64,000 nucleotides of DNA from Saccharopolyspora endophytica (GCF_018070075.1 NZ_JAGPXE010000002.1:124001-188000); one strand, 5' to 3'; shown: positions 28,849-37,656, counted from the stretch's first letter. Numbers and translations are program-made. The notes: generated by a model not told the origin, from the sequence alone.

Positions 28849-29406
28849 ATGACCGTTCTGGACAACAGGCCGAACACCGCGTTGCTGGTCATCGACGTGC
28901 AGAAGGGCGTGGTCGCCGACGCGCACGATCGGGACCGGGTCGTGGCCACCATCGGCCATCTCGTCGGCCGGGCGCGTTCGGCCGGTGTCGACGTGGTGTG
29001 GATCCAGCACCACGACGACGGGCTGGTCCGCGACAGCGAGGGCTGGGAGCTGGTTCCCGAGCTGGACCGCGGCGAGTCCGAGCCGCTGGTGCACAAGTCC
29101 TACGGAGACGCCTTCGAGGACACCGACCTCGAGAAGGTGCTCGCCCACCGCGGCATCGGCCGGCTGATCGTCACCGGGGCGCAGACCGATCAGTGCGTCC
29201 GGTGCACGCTGCACGGCGCGTTCGTCCGCGGCTACGACGCGACGCTGGTCGCCGACGCGCACACCACCAGCGACCTCAGCAGCTACGGGGCGCCATCGCC
29301 GGACGAGGTCATCGCGCACACCAACCTGTACTGGCAGTACCAGGTCGCACCTGGGCGCACGGCAGGAACGGTCAGCGCGGCGGAGGTCGACTTCGCCCGC
29401 GCATGA
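28849..29406 (+). CDS. isochorismatase-family cysteine hydrolase
   Basis: 185 residues. The catalytic triad is visible: Asp16 in LLVIDVQKG, Lys83 in VHKSYGDAFE and Cys116 in TDQCVRCTLHGA. Members hydrolyse small amides or isochorismate-like ethers; the presence of a Cys nucleophile points to amidase-type chemistry (nicotinamidase, N-carbamoylsarcosine amidase and relatives). GGGGGAG precedes the ATG and a -10-like TAGCAT lies further upstream. No pathway partners are adjacent, so the substrate cannot be assigned. Confidence 0.86.
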   Translation: MTVLDNRPNTALLVIDVQKGVVADAHDRDRVVATIGHLVGRARSAGVDVVWIQHHDDGLVRDSEGWELVPELDRGESEPLVHKSYGDAFEDTDLEKVLAHRGIGRLIVTGAQTDQCVRCTLHGAFVRGYDATLVADAHTTSDLSSYGAPSPDEVIAHTNLYWQYQVAPGRTAGTVSAAEVDFARA

Positions 29407-29441
29407 GCGAATCGGCGGTAGGCACCGCGCCGACGCCTCGC

Positions 29442-29447
29442 TAGATT
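29442..29447 (+). promoter_or_regulatory. -10-like element, leaderless methyltransferase gene
   Basis: TAGATT lies six bases before the GTG at 29454; TAGGCA 17 bp further upstream could be a -35. No Shine-Dalgarno is present. Confidence 0.55.
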
Positions 29448-29453
29448 CGATCG

Positions 29454-30170
29454 GTGCCTGACGCGATGTTCGCCGATCCCCGGCTCGCGCCGCTCTACGA
29501 CGCGTTCGAATCCGACCGCAGCGACCTGCCCGCCTACGTCGAGATCGCCGACGAGCTGGGCGCGGCCCGGGTTCTCGACGTCGGGTGCGGCACCGGCTCG
29601 CTGGCGATCCTGCTCGAGGAAACCGGCCGGACGGTCGTGGGAACCGATCCCGCGGAGGCCTCGCTCGCGGTGGCCAGGTCCAAGGACGGCTCCGCGCGGA
29701 TCGTCTGGGTGCGCTGCGACGCCACCGTCCTGCCGACGATCGCGGCCGATCTCGTGGTGATGACCGGCAACGTCGCGCAGGTCTTCCGCACCGACGAGGA
29801 GTGGACGCGCGTCCTGCTCAGCGTCCGCGCCGCCCTCCGGCCGGGCACGCACTTCGTGTTCGAGACGAGGAAGCCGGAGCGCCGCGATTGGGAGCGGTGG
29901 CCGGGAACGACCAGCGTCGACCTGCCGGACCTCGGCCGCGTCGAACGGCACGACGAGCTCACCGACGTGAGCCCTCCGCTGATCTCGTTCCGCAACACCT
30001 ACCGGTTCCCCGACGGCGAGGAGATCACCTCCGAGTCCACCCTGCGCTTCCGCACCCGGGACGAGATCGACGCGAGCCTCGCCGAAGCGGGCTTCGAGCT
30101 GCGCGAGGTGCGCGAAGCGCCGGACCGCCCGGGCCTGGAGGACGTCTACATCGCCCGCCGGGCGGACTGA
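29454..30170 (+). CDS. class I SAM-dependent methyltransferase
   Basis: 238 residues. Motif I is RVLDVGCGTGSLAILLEE near residue 40, followed by TVVGTDPAEASLAVA (acidic loop) and VMTGNVAQVF. The remainder, with YRFPDGEEITSESTLRFRTRDEI, is the usual substrate-capping part of UbiE/Tam-like enzymes. The target is unknown. The GTG start follows a -10 motif at leaderless spacing. It is flanked by unrelated single genes on the same strand. Confidence 0.83.
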   Translation: MPDAMFADPRLAPLYDAFESDRSDLPAYVEIADELGAARVLDVGCGTGSLAILLEETGRTVVGTDPAEASLAVARSKDGSARIVWVRCDATVLPTIAADLVVMTGNVAQVFRTDEEWTRVLLSVRAALRPGTHFVFETRKPERRDWERWPGTTSVDLPDLGRVERHDELTDVSPPLISFRNTYRFPDGEEITSESTLRFRTRDEIDASLAEAGFELREVREAPDRPGLEDVYIARRAD

Positions 30171-30213
30171 GCGCGAACGCGTTCCCGGCCTGGTGTCGTG
30201 AGATGATGCGGCC

Positions 30214-30792
30214 ATGTCCGACGCACTGCACCTGACCGGCGACGCCGAGGCGGACCGGTTGCTCTCCGAGGACTCGTTCGCCCTGCTCACCGGGATGCTT
30301 CTCGATCAGCAGGTGGCGATGGAGCTGGCGTTCGCCGGTCCCAAGAAGATCGCGGACAGGATGGGCGGGTTCGACGTCGCCAAGATCGCCGAGGCCGATC
30401 CGGAGGAGTTCGTCGAGCTCTGCGTGCGCAAGCCCGCGATCCACCGCTACGGCGGTTCGATGGCCAAGCGAGTCCAGGCCCTCGCCCAGCACGTCGTCGA
30501 GCACTACGACGGCCGGACCGAGGCGCTGTGGACCGACGGCGACCCCGACGGCAAGGAAGTCCTCAAGCGGCTCAAGGCCCTCCCCGGTTACGGCGAGCAG
30601 AAGGCCCGGATCTTCCTCGCCCTGCTCGGCAAGCAGCGCGGGGTCGAGCCGCAGGGTTGGCGCGAAGCGGCGGGCGCCTACGGCGACGAGGGCTCGCGGC
30701 GTTCCATCGCCGACGTCGTCGACGAGCAGACCCTCCAGGAGGTCCGCTCGTTCAAGAAGGCCCAGAAGGCCGCCGCGAAGGCTGCGAAGTAG
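30214..30792 (+). CDS. HhH-GPD-type DNA base-excision repair protein (TIGR03252-like)
   Basis: 192 residues. The helix-hairpin-helix is LKALPGYGEQKARIFLALLG (about residues 123-142). The protein begins with a helical GPD-like half (LLTGMLLDQQVAMELAF). The usual catalytic region after the hairpin (VDTHV) is replaced by RGVEPQGW, and the Lys of LPGVGRKTA is not at the equivalent place. The C terminus is Lys/Ala-rich (KKAQKAAAKAAK), suited to DNA binding. Glycosylase activity is therefore uncertain; it could be a DNA-binding or damage-sensing relative. Confidence 0.8.
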   Translation: MSDALHLTGDAEADRLLSEDSFALLTGMLLDQQVAMELAFAGPKKIADRMGGFDVAKIAEADPEEFVELCVRKPAIHRYGGSMAKRVQALAQHVVEHYDGRTEALWTDGDPDGKEVLKRLKALPGYGEQKARIFLALLGKQRGVEPQGWREAAGAYGDEGSRRSIADVVDEQTLQEVRSFKKAQKAAAKAAK

Positions 30793-30887
30793 CCGCGCGC
30801 ACTTCCTGCTGAGCGGGTGGCGACGGAAGCCGGGGTGAACGAGAACCGGCCGCCCTCGTGACGAGGACGGCCGGGCGGAACGGGCGG

Positions 30888-31562
30888 TCAGGCGGCGGCT
30901 GCTGCTCCGGGCTTCTGGTACTTGTCGACGTACTCCTGGTCCGAGAGCTCGGAGATGGCGTACATGATCTCGTCGGTGATCGAGCGCAGGACCGGGAGCG
31001 ACGCCTCCATCCCCGAGTAGCGGGTGAAGTCCAGCGGGTCGCCGAAGCGGACCGTGACCTTGGCCAGGCGCGGGATCTTGGTGCCGCGGGGCTGCAGCTT
31101 GTCGGTGCCGGTCAGCGCCACCGGGACGACCGGGGCGCCGGTGTTGAGGGTGAGCCGGGCGACGCCGGTGCGGCCCCGGTAGAGACGGCCGTCGGGGGAG
31201 CGGGTGCCCTCCGGGTGGATGCCGAAGGCGCCGCCGTTGCGCAGGACGTCCTCGGCCGCACCGATGGCCTCCATCGCGGCCCGGCCGCGTCCCCGCTCGA
31301 CCGGGATCGCGCCCAGCGAGCTGAACAGCCACTTGCTCAGGCCGCCCTTGAAACCCGTGCCCTGGAAGTACTCGGCTTTGGCCAGGAACGCCACCGGACG
31401 TGGCAGCACCAGCGGGACGATGAAGCTGTCCAGCACGGCGAGGTGGTTCGGCGCCAGGATCACCGGGCCCGTCGTGGGCACCTTCTCCGCGCCGATGATC
31501 TTGGGTCGGTAGACGGACCGGGCTACCGCACCCACGACCCGTTTGCTCACCGCGTACATCAT
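30888..31562 (-). CDS. 1-acyl-sn-glycerol-3-phosphate acyltransferase (PlsC family)
   Basis: 224 residues. The acyltransferase motifs appear in order: APNHLAVLDSF (motif I, NHx4D), the motif II/III region GLSKWLFSSLGAIPVERGRG, HPEGTRSPDG (motif III/EGT) and APVVPVALTGT (motif IV). It would transfer an acyl chain to lysophosphatidic acid or a related acceptor at the inner membrane face. Start is a double ATG. Single gene, converging with the HhH-GPD gene. Confidence 0.9.
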   Translation of the reverse strand: MMYAVSKRVVGAVARSVYRPKIIGAEKVPTTGPVILAPNHLAVLDSFIVPLVLPRPVAFLAKAEYFQGTGFKGGLSKWLFSSLGAIPVERGRGRAAMEAIGAAEDVLRNGGAFGIHPEGTRSPDGRLYRGRTGVARLTLNTGAPVVPVALTGTDKLQPRGTKIPRLAKVTVRFGDPLDFTRYSGMEASLPVLRSITDEIMYAISELSDQEYVDKYQKPGAAAAA

Positions 31563-31725
31563 GTGTGGTCACTCCCGCGCCGAAGTTCTCTCGCTCCCAC
31601 GTCGAATCTAACGCGGTGAGGTTTCGCGCGTGCGTCGCGCCGGTCAACCAGTGGGGGTAATCGCCGGGCCCCGGGGGTATCGGCGGGCACCTGCGGGTGG
31701 GAGCATGGAAGTCGGAGGTAGCGTC

Positions 31726-32052
31726 GTGAACACTTCACATCGTGACGACACCCCGGTGCTGATCACCGAGGCTCAGCCGTCGATGGACGATGAGCAGGCG
31801 ACTCGCCGCCGCAGGTACGCGATCATGATGGCAAGCCGGATTCCGTGCCTGATCGGCGCGGTGGTCGTGTTCCAGGTGTGGCAGCTGTGGTGGTTGGCCC
31901 TGATCATCCTGGCCATTTCGATCCCCTTGCCGTGGATGGCGGTCCTGATCGCCAACGATCGGCCCGCCCGCAAGTCCGAGCACGTGAACCGGTTCCGCCG
32001 TTCGCACCGCAGCATCGAGTCCTCGAGCCATCGCGTCATCGAGAGCACCTGA
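31726..32052 (+). CDS. DUF3099 membrane protein
   Basis: 108 residues from the GTG at 31726, which has GGAGGT eight bases upstream. The N-terminal PVLITEAQPSMDDEQATRRRRY is the DUF3099 hallmark. Two adjacent membrane helices follow (IMMASRIPCLIGAVVVFQVW; LWWLALIILAISIPLPWMAVL), and the tail is basic. Its function is unknown. In M. tuberculosis a protein of this kind lies in the same sigB/ideR neighbourhood next to a DUF3039 gene. Confidence 0.83.
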   Translation: MNTSHRDDTPVLITEAQPSMDDEQATRRRRYAIMMASRIPCLIGAVVVFQVWQLWWLALIILAISIPLPWMAVLIANDRPARKSEHVNRFRRSHRSIESSSHRVIEST

Positions 32053-32123
32053 CACCGCCTCTGCGGTGGTCGGACCGGAGCCGCTGCGGACAGACGCATG
32101 CGGCGTGCGGCATCATTGGTGCC

Positions 32124-32372
32124 ATGAGCACGATGACGCTGCCGGAGACCGACACCCGGAACGAGACAGCTGATCAGACCAGCGATGATCGTCCCGAGGT
32201 ATTCCACTACGTGCAGAAGGACAAGATCGCCGAGAGCGCGGTCATGGGCACCCACGTCGTGGCGCTGTGCGGCGAGGTCTTCCCGGTCACCAAGTCCGCG
32301 AAGCCCGGTTCGCCCGTCTGCCCGGACTGCAAGGAGATCTTCGAGTCGTTGCCTCCCGGGGCCGACAAGTAA
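32124..32372 (+). CDS. DUF3039 small zinc-ribbon-like protein
   Basis: 82 residues. The core VFHYVQKDKIAESAVMGTHVVALCGEVF plus PVCPDCKEIFE (motif split across residues 26-77) contains His and Cys spaced as H-x(n)-C ... CPDC, a plausible zinc site. The family is restricted to Actinobacteria and has no known function. Codon use is normal. It is 71 bp downstream of DUF3099 on the same strand. Confidence 0.83.
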   Translation: MSTMTLPETDTRNETADQTSDDRPEVFHYVQKDKIAESAVMGTHVVALCGEVFPVTKSAKPGSPVCPDCKEIFESLPPGADK

Positions 32373-32399
32373 GTCGGGTGCCTCCCGAACCGCCGCGGG

Positions 32400-33533
32400 T
32401 CAGCCGCCGTGCGGTTCGGGTTGGCCTGCGCGCTTGAAGTTCACCGGCTTGCCGTTGGTGTGCGGCGGCTCTGGGTCGGACTTCGGTGACTCCGCCTCGT
32501 GCTCCGGTTCCGGCGTGTTGTCCTCGCGCCAGGCGCGGTAGCCGTCCTCGGTGTGCATCCGCTGAGCCAGTCGCCGCATCTCCAGCCGGCGCCAGCGCCG
32601 CCGCTCGCGGCGGGTCATCTTGGCCGGCCACATCTCCTGGATCGCGTTGTTGAACTCCGCGCCCATGATGATCGCGAAGCCGATGAAGAACGCGAAGAGC
32701 AGGAACGCGATCGGCGTGGCCAGCGCGCCGTAGGTGTATCCGGTGCTGGTGATCCAGGTGATGTAGACCCGCAGCCCGTAGCTGGCCACCAGGAACAGCA
32801 CCATCGCCAGCAGCGCGCCCGGCACGCCGCGGTGCCAGGGCAGCTTGCGCGGGAGCGCCACGCTGTAGAGCGTGGCCAGCGCGATCACCAGACCGGCGGC
32901 CGTGGCCGGGTAGTAGATCGCGTGGATGAGCCAGGTGACGTCGTCCTGCAGCGCGTGCGGGAACACCGTCGGCAGCCACTCCGGTCCCAGCGCCACCACC
33001 GGCATCCCGATGATCGCCAGCACCAGGCCCACCAGGTAGAGCAGCAGCGCCACGATCCGCTGCCAGACGCTGTTGCGAACCAGGTACTGGTCGTAGGCCT
33101 GGGTGATCGAGTCCACCAGCGACGCCAGCGCCGAGGAACCCGCCCAGAGCGACAGCAGGAAACCCATCGAGGCGATCTCGCTGCGTCCCTTGGTCAGGAT
33201 GTCGCCTACCGTCGGTCCGATGATCTGGTCCACGACGCTGCTGGTGAACACGGTCCGGCAGAAGGCCAGGATCTTGTCGTGCACCGCGTCGACGATCGCG
33301 GGCCCGAACCAGTCGCCGAGGTAGCCCAAGCTGCCCAGCAGACCCAGCAGCAGCGGTGGCAGCGACATCGTCTGCCAGAACGCCGCAGCCGCGGATTCCG
33401 AGAAGATGTTGTCCCACCACGCCTTGTCCAGGGTGCGTGCGACCAAGCGCAGGGGACCGCGGCGGACCGGGACCTCGTCCCGCGCTGCGGTCGCGCTGCG
33501 CCCCCGACTGTCTGGCGAACTCGGCGAACCCAT
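32400..33533 (-). CDS. YihY/BrkB-family inner membrane protein
   Basis: 377 residues with about six transmembrane helices. The family signature AWWDNIFSESAAAAFWQTMSL (about residues 37-57) is present, as is YITWITSTGYTYGALATPIAF (about 245-265) followed by LLFAFFIGFAIIMGAEFNNAI. The C-terminal cytoplasmic tail is charged (RRERRRWRRLEMRR, then acidic-Pro). Once annotated as ribonuclease BN, these proteins have no nuclease motifs; their function is unknown, possibly transport or envelope-related. Confidence 0.88.
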   Translation of the reverse strand: MGSPSSPDSRGRSATAARDEVPVRRGPLRLVARTLDKAWWDNIFSESAAAAFWQTMSLPPLLLGLLGSLGYLGDWFGPAIVDAVHDKILAFCRTVFTSSVVDQIIGPTVGDILTKGRSEIASMGFLLSLWAGSSALASLVDSITQAYDQYLVRNSVWQRIVALLLYLVGLVLAIIGMPVVALGPEWLPTVFPHALQDDVTWLIHAIYYPATAAGLVIALATLYSVALPRKLPWHRGVPGALLAMVLFLVASYGLRVYITWITSTGYTYGALATPIAFLLFAFFIGFAIIMGAEFNNAIQEMWPAKMTRRERRRWRRLEMRRLAQRMHTEDGYRAWREDNTPEPEHEAESPKSDPEPPHTNGKPVNFKRAGQPEPHGG

Positions 33534-33799
33534 GTCGCCTATAAGGATGCTTCATAGCTCCGGCGCTTAGGCGTCGAGGTGTTGAAACCGGAGTGTCGGA
33601 ACCATCTCGATCGGCCGAACCGGTGTCGACCGGAGCGCGAAGGTAAGCTGCACGGCGGCCCGCCACGAGTTGATCGGTGCTGGTTGATCCAGTTCTCCGG
33701 TCAGACCAGATGTCCGGGGGAGTGTGGCGGTCGCGGGGCTCAACGGATGTGCCCGCACCATCCGGTTTGGGGAAACGAGGAAGGGAGCGGCGAGCCGGC

Positions 33800-35569
33800 G
33801 TGTCCGAAGCGCAACTCGACTATTCCGTCCGATCTGTTCTTAGCGACCCCTCGCAGGCACCGTCCCGGCCACTTCGAGCCTGGCAGCGGCGAGCCCTCAC
33901 CAAGTACCTGGCCAACCGGCCCACGGACTTCCTGGCCGTCGCGACGCCCGGCGCGGGCAAGACGACCTTCGGTCTGCGGGTGGCCGCCGAACTGCTCGCC
34001 GACCGCACGGTCGAGCAGGTCACGGTGGTCGCGCCGACCGAGCACCTCAAGCACCAGTGGGCGTTGGCGGCCGGCGGCGCCGGGATCCCGCTGGACTCCA
34101 ACTTCCGCAACGCCGACGGCATCACCTCCAGCGACTACCGCGGCGTGGTCGTCACCTACGCGCAGGTCGCGGCACATCCCAACCTGCACCGGGTGCGCAC
34201 CGAGCGGCGCAAGACGCTGGTGATCCTCGACGAGGTGCACCACGCGGGCGACGCCAAGTCCTGGGGCGACGCGATCCGGGAGGCGTTCACCCCCGCGGTT
34301 CGCCGGCTGTCGCTGACCGGTACGCCGTTCCGCAGCGACGACTCGCCCATCCCGTTCATCGGGTACGAGCCCGACGCCGACGGGTCGTTGCGCAGCCGCG
34401 CCGACCACTCCTACGGCTACTCCGACGCGCTCGCCGACGGCGTCGTGCGGCCGGTGCTCTTCCTCGCCTACTCGGGCGAGGCGCGCTGGCGCACCAACGC
34501 CGGCGACGAGTTCAGCGCGCGCCTCGGTGAGCCGCTGACCGCCGAGCAGACCGCCCGCGCGTGGCGGACCGCGCTGGACCCGTCCGGCGAGTGGATCCCC
34601 ACGGTGCTCAAGGCCGCCGACACGCGCTTGGAGCAGCTCCGCCAGGGCGGCATCCCGGACGCGGGTGGCCTGGTGATCGCCTCCGACCACCCCACGGCCA
34701 AGGCCTACGCCAAGGCGCTGCACCAGATCACCGGCTCGGATCCGGTGGTCGTGCTCTCCGACGACCCGCAGGCCTCCTCGCGGATCGGCGCTTTCGCCGA
34801 GTCCGACGACAAGTGGATGGTCGCGGTCAGGATGGTCTCCGAAGGCGTCGACGTGCCTCGCCTGGCCGTCGGCGTCTACGCCACCAGCGCCTCGACGCCG
34901 CTGTTCTTCGCCCAGGCCATCGGCCGCTTCGTGCGATCGCGGCGACCGGGGGAGACGGCCAGCATCTTCCTGCCCAGCGTTCCGGTGCTGCTGGAGCTCG
35001 CCAGCCAGCTGGAGGCGCAGCGCGACCACGTGCTGGGCAAGCCGCACCGGGAGAAGGACGGTTGGGACGACGAGCTGGTCGCCGCCGCCAACGCCCAGCG
35101 CGACGAGCCCGGCGAGGAGGAGAAGGCGTTCACCTCTCTGGGCGCCGAGGCCGAGCTGGACCAGGTGATCTACGACGGTTCGTCGTTCGGCACCGCCGCG
35201 TTCAGCACCACCGAGGAGGAGCAGGACTACCTCGGGCTGCCGGGTCTGCTGGAACCGGATCAGGTCAGGGCGCTGCTGCGGCAGCGCCAGTCGCAGCAGC
35301 TGGACGACGTCGGCAAGCGAGAGGCCGATGCGAAGGCGGCCAAGGCCGCCGAGCAGGCCGAGCAGCAGTCGCGTCCGCAGAGCGTGCAGGAGCGGCTGCA
35401 GAAGCTGCGCAAGGAGCTCAACACGCTCGTGTCGCTGCACCACCACCGCACTCGCAAGCCGCACGGCAAGATCTACAACGAGCTGCAGAAGGTCTGCGGC
35501 GGTCCGCCCACGGCGATGGCCACGGTCGAGCAGCTCGAAGAGCGGATCGCGACCCTGCGGTCTTGGTGA
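33800..35569 (+). CDS. superfamily 2 DEAD/DEAH-box helicase
   Basis: About 589 residues. Walker A is ATPGAGKTTFGLRVA, motif Ia region VVAPTEHLKHQW, motif II LDEVHHAGD, motif III LTGTPFRSDD, the second RecA domain contains SEGVDVPRL (motif V) and motif VI FAQAIGRFVRSRR. A charged, Gln/Ala-rich probable coiled coil (about 490-570) follows. This actinobacterial helicase type resembles the UvrB/RecQ-like ERCC3 subfamily, and its substrate is unknown. The GTG at 33800 is preferred because conserved sequence starts there; purine-rich AGGAAGGGAG is upstream, at long spacing. Earlier in-frame starts cannot be excluded. Confidence 0.85.
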   Translation: MSEAQLDYSVRSVLSDPSQAPSRPLRAWQRRALTKYLANRPTDFLAVATPGAGKTTFGLRVAAELLADRTVEQVTVVAPTEHLKHQWALAAGGAGIPLDSNFRNADGITSSDYRGVVVTYAQVAAHPNLHRVRTERRKTLVILDEVHHAGDAKSWGDAIREAFTPAVRRLSLTGTPFRSDDSPIPFIGYEPDADGSLRSRADHSYGYSDALADGVVRPVLFLAYSGEARWRTNAGDEFSARLGEPLTAEQTARAWRTALDPSGEWIPTVLKAADTRLEQLRQGGIPDAGGLVIASDHPTAKAYAKALHQITGSDPVVVLSDDPQASSRIGAFAESDDKWMVAVRMVSEGVDVPRLAVGVYATSASTPLFFAQAIGRFVRSRRPGETASIFLPSVPVLLELASQLEAQRDHVLGKPHREKDGWDDELVAAANAQRDEPGEEEKAFTSLGAEAELDQVIYDGSSFGTAAFSTTEEEQDYLGLPGLLEPDQVRALLRQRQSQQLDDVGKREADAKAAKAAEQAEQQSRPQSVQERLQKLRKELNTLVSLHHHRTRKPHGKIYNELQKVCGGPPTAMATVEQLEERIATLRSW

Positions 35570-35639
35570 ACCCCTGATGCGCGGGCGGGTGTCCGGTTAA
35601 CCTGTCACCCGCCAGAGCGACGATCTTGGGGCGGGTGCG

Positions 35640-36377
35640 GTGACCGGCGACGCGTGGAACATCGGGCTCAACATCATCGCCAGCGTGATCACCGGTTCGG
35701 TGGTCTGGATCTCCACTCGGTTGCTGCGACTTCGGAGGCTGCGCCGCAAGCAGGCGTTCTTCGGGATGAGCACCGGTGGCGACTGCTTGCTGGTGGTTCC
35801 CCGGATGGTGTCGGCGGACAACGAGCGCAGCGTCCACCGAAACGACGCTGCGGCGATGCTCGAGCTCTCGTCGATCCTGGGGGACTGCGGGGCGAAGCCC
35901 GAGGTGATCTTCCACGACCAGTCCGAGCATGGGCTGGCGGACAAGCCCGAGTTCTGCATCGGTGGCCCGACCGCCAACCGGCGCACCGCGGCTCACCTGC
36001 GGTCGGCGTTGCCAGGAGTGAGCGTGGGCGGACTGGACTCGAAGACGGCGATCGAGGTGGGCGGGGAGAGGTACCCGATGCAAAGCCGTCAGGTCGAGTA
36101 CGTGGTCCTGGCCAAGATCATCCGCAGCAAGCAGGACAAGCCGGCCTTCCTGATCTGCGGTCAGACCTCGATCGCCAACCGTGCCGCCGCGCGGTACGTC
36201 GACGTCCAGCACCCGCGCCTGATGCGCACGTACGGCCGCAGGCGGCGCTTCTGCCTGCTCCTGCGCGTGGTGGAGTCCCAGAGCTACGGCCCCAGCGTCG
36301 TGGAACTGGTCCGAGACGTCACCGCCGACGCCTTCACACCGCGTCCCGCCGTGGTCGACGAGGCCGCCACCGCGTAG
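35640..36377 (+). CDS. unknown protein with N-terminal membrane anchor
   Basis: 245 residues. The N terminus (WNIGLNIIASVITGSVVWIS) is a single transmembrane helix followed by an Arg/Lys-rich stop-transfer segment (LLRLRRLRRKQ), so the remainder should be cytoplasmic. The cytoplasmic domain alternates hydrophobic strands and helices: CLLVVPRM, the NERSVHRNDAAAMLELSSIL helix, then the motif EFCIGGPTANRRTAAHLRSA near residue 100, VEYVVLAKII and KPAFLICGQTS. The Gly-rich GGPTANRRT turn after a strand resembles a nucleotide-phosphate-binding loop, but that is only a visual impression. No characterised family was recognised. Confidence 0.72.
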   Translation: MTGDAWNIGLNIIASVITGSVVWISTRLLRLRRLRRKQAFFGMSTGGDCLLVVPRMVSADNERSVHRNDAAAMLELSSILGDCGAKPEVIFHDQSEHGLADKPEFCIGGPTANRRTAAHLRSALPGVSVGGLDSKTAIEVGGERYPMQSRQVEYVVLAKIIRSKQDKPAFLICGQTSIANRAAARYVDVQHPRLMRTYGRRRRFCLLLRVVESQSYGPSVVELVRDVTADAFTPRPAVVDEAATA

Positions 36378-36426
36378 CGGCAGGACCGGCCCGAGGGTGA
36401 TGATCTTGGCGGTGCGTTCGGTCTTC

Positions 36427-36432
36427 TAGGGT
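36427..36432 (+). promoter_or_regulatory. -10-like element, leaderless desulfurase-like gene
   Basis: TAGGGT lies seven bases before the ATG at 36440, and TTGGCG is 15 bp upstream of it. No Shine-Dalgarno is present. Confidence 0.5.
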
Positions 36433-36439
36433 CGGCCAC

Positions 36440-37651
36440 ATGGGATTCGACGTGGAGAAGGTCCGGGCGCAGTACCCGGCGCTGGCGGACGGCCGGGCGT
36501 GGTTGGACGGGGCAGCGGGCACGCAGGTGCCGGAATCGGTGATCGAGGCGATCAGCGACGCCTACCGAGCCGGGTTGTCGAACGTGGGCGGACCGTACGA
36601 GTCGAGCCGCCGCTCGTCCGGGATCGTCGCCGAGGCTCGCGCGGCCGTGGCCGATCTGGTGGGCGCGCCCGATCCGGCGTGCGTGGCGTTCGGCCCGAGC
36701 ATGACGTCACTGACCTACCGGTTCGCCGGAGTGCTGGCGCTCGGCTGGAACCCGGGCGACGAGATCGTCGTGACCGGCCTCGATCACGACGCCAACGTCC
36801 GGCCGTGGGTGCAGCTGGCGCAGCGGGCCGGTGCGACCGTGCGCACCGCCGAGATCGACCCGGCCACGGGTGAGCTCCCGGTCGACAACGTCGTCGGGCT
36901 GATCGGGGATCGCACCAAGCTGGTCGCGGTCACCGCCGCGTCCAATCTGCTGGGGGTCATGCCCGACCTCAAGCCGATCACCGACCGGGCCCGGGAGGTC
37001 GGCGCGCTGTCCTACGTCGACGGCGTGCAGCACTGCCCGCACGCGCACGTGCGGATCGCCGACCTGGGTGCGGACCTCTACGCCACCAGCGCCTACAAGT
37101 GGGCCGGACCGCACCTGGCGGCCGTCGTCGCCGCCGATCCGTGGGTCTTGGAGAACCTCCACCCGGACAAGCTCGCGCCGTCGCCCGAGAGCTCCCCGGA
37201 GCGCTTCGAGCTCGGTACCAACCCCTTCGCCCCGATGGCCGGTGTCGTCGCGGCGGTGGAGCACCTGGCGGGCCTGGACGGCGATGCGACGGGCAGCCGC
37301 GCCGAACGCCTCGCGACGTCGCGGGCGGCCGTCGTGGCGCACGAGGAGCGGCTCGCCGGTCGGTTGTTCTCGGGACTGGCCGAACTGGACGGTGTCCAGC
37401 GCCACGGCACCCCGCAGGGCCCCACCACGCCCACCGCGTTCTTCACCGTGCGGGGCAAGGCCCCGGCGGAGGTCTCCGCGGTGCTGTCGGAGCGGGGGCT
37501 GAACGTCTCCGCCGGCCACTCCTACGCCTGGGAGCTCGTTCACGCCCTCGGCATCGGTCCCGAGGGCGGCGTGCGGGCGAGCCTGTCGCACTACTCGACG
37601 GCCGACGAGGTCGACCGCCTGCTCGCGGCCCTGCGCGAGATCAGCGCCTGA
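36440..37651 (+). CDS. cysteine desulfurase-like PLP enzyme (class V aminotransferase)
   Basis: 403 residues of the NifS/SufS fold. The PLP Lys is Lys220 in YATSAYKWAGPHLA, preceded by SYVDGVQHCPHAHV (PLP-ring stacking and Asp) and AVTAASNLLGV. The cofactor-proximal VVTGLDHDANVRPW is conserved. At the place where SufS-type enzymes carry the persulfide Cys (RxGxHC), this protein reads NVSAGHSYAWE, without Cys. It therefore fits the VC1184-like subfamily (TIGR01976) rather than a sulfur-mobilising SufS, and may act on another amino acid. No suf genes are adjacent. Confidence 0.85.
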   Translation: MGFDVEKVRAQYPALADGRAWLDGAAGTQVPESVIEAISDAYRAGLSNVGGPYESSRRSSGIVAEARAAVADLVGAPDPACVAFGPSMTSLTYRFAGVLALGWNPGDEIVVTGLDHDANVRPWVQLAQRAGATVRTAEIDPATGELPVDNVVGLIGDRTKLVAVTAASNLLGVMPDLKPITDRAREVGALSYVDGVQHCPHAHVRIADLGADLYATSAYKWAGPHLAAVVAADPWVLENLHPDKLAPSPESSPERFELGTNPFAPMAGVVAAVEHLAGLDGDATGSRAERLATSRAAVVAHEERLAGRLFSGLAELDGVQRHGTPQGPTTPTAFFTVRGKAPAEVSAVLSERGLNVSAGHSYAWELVHALGIGPEGGVRASLSHYSTADEVDRLLAALREISA

Positions 37652-37656
37652 GAACG

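Noticed and set aside
33677..33799. Extended start for the SF2 helicase
   Set aside because: The extra 41 residues have no conserved features and no ribosome-binding site; the GTG at 33800 begins the plausible domain. The true start remains somewhat uncertain.
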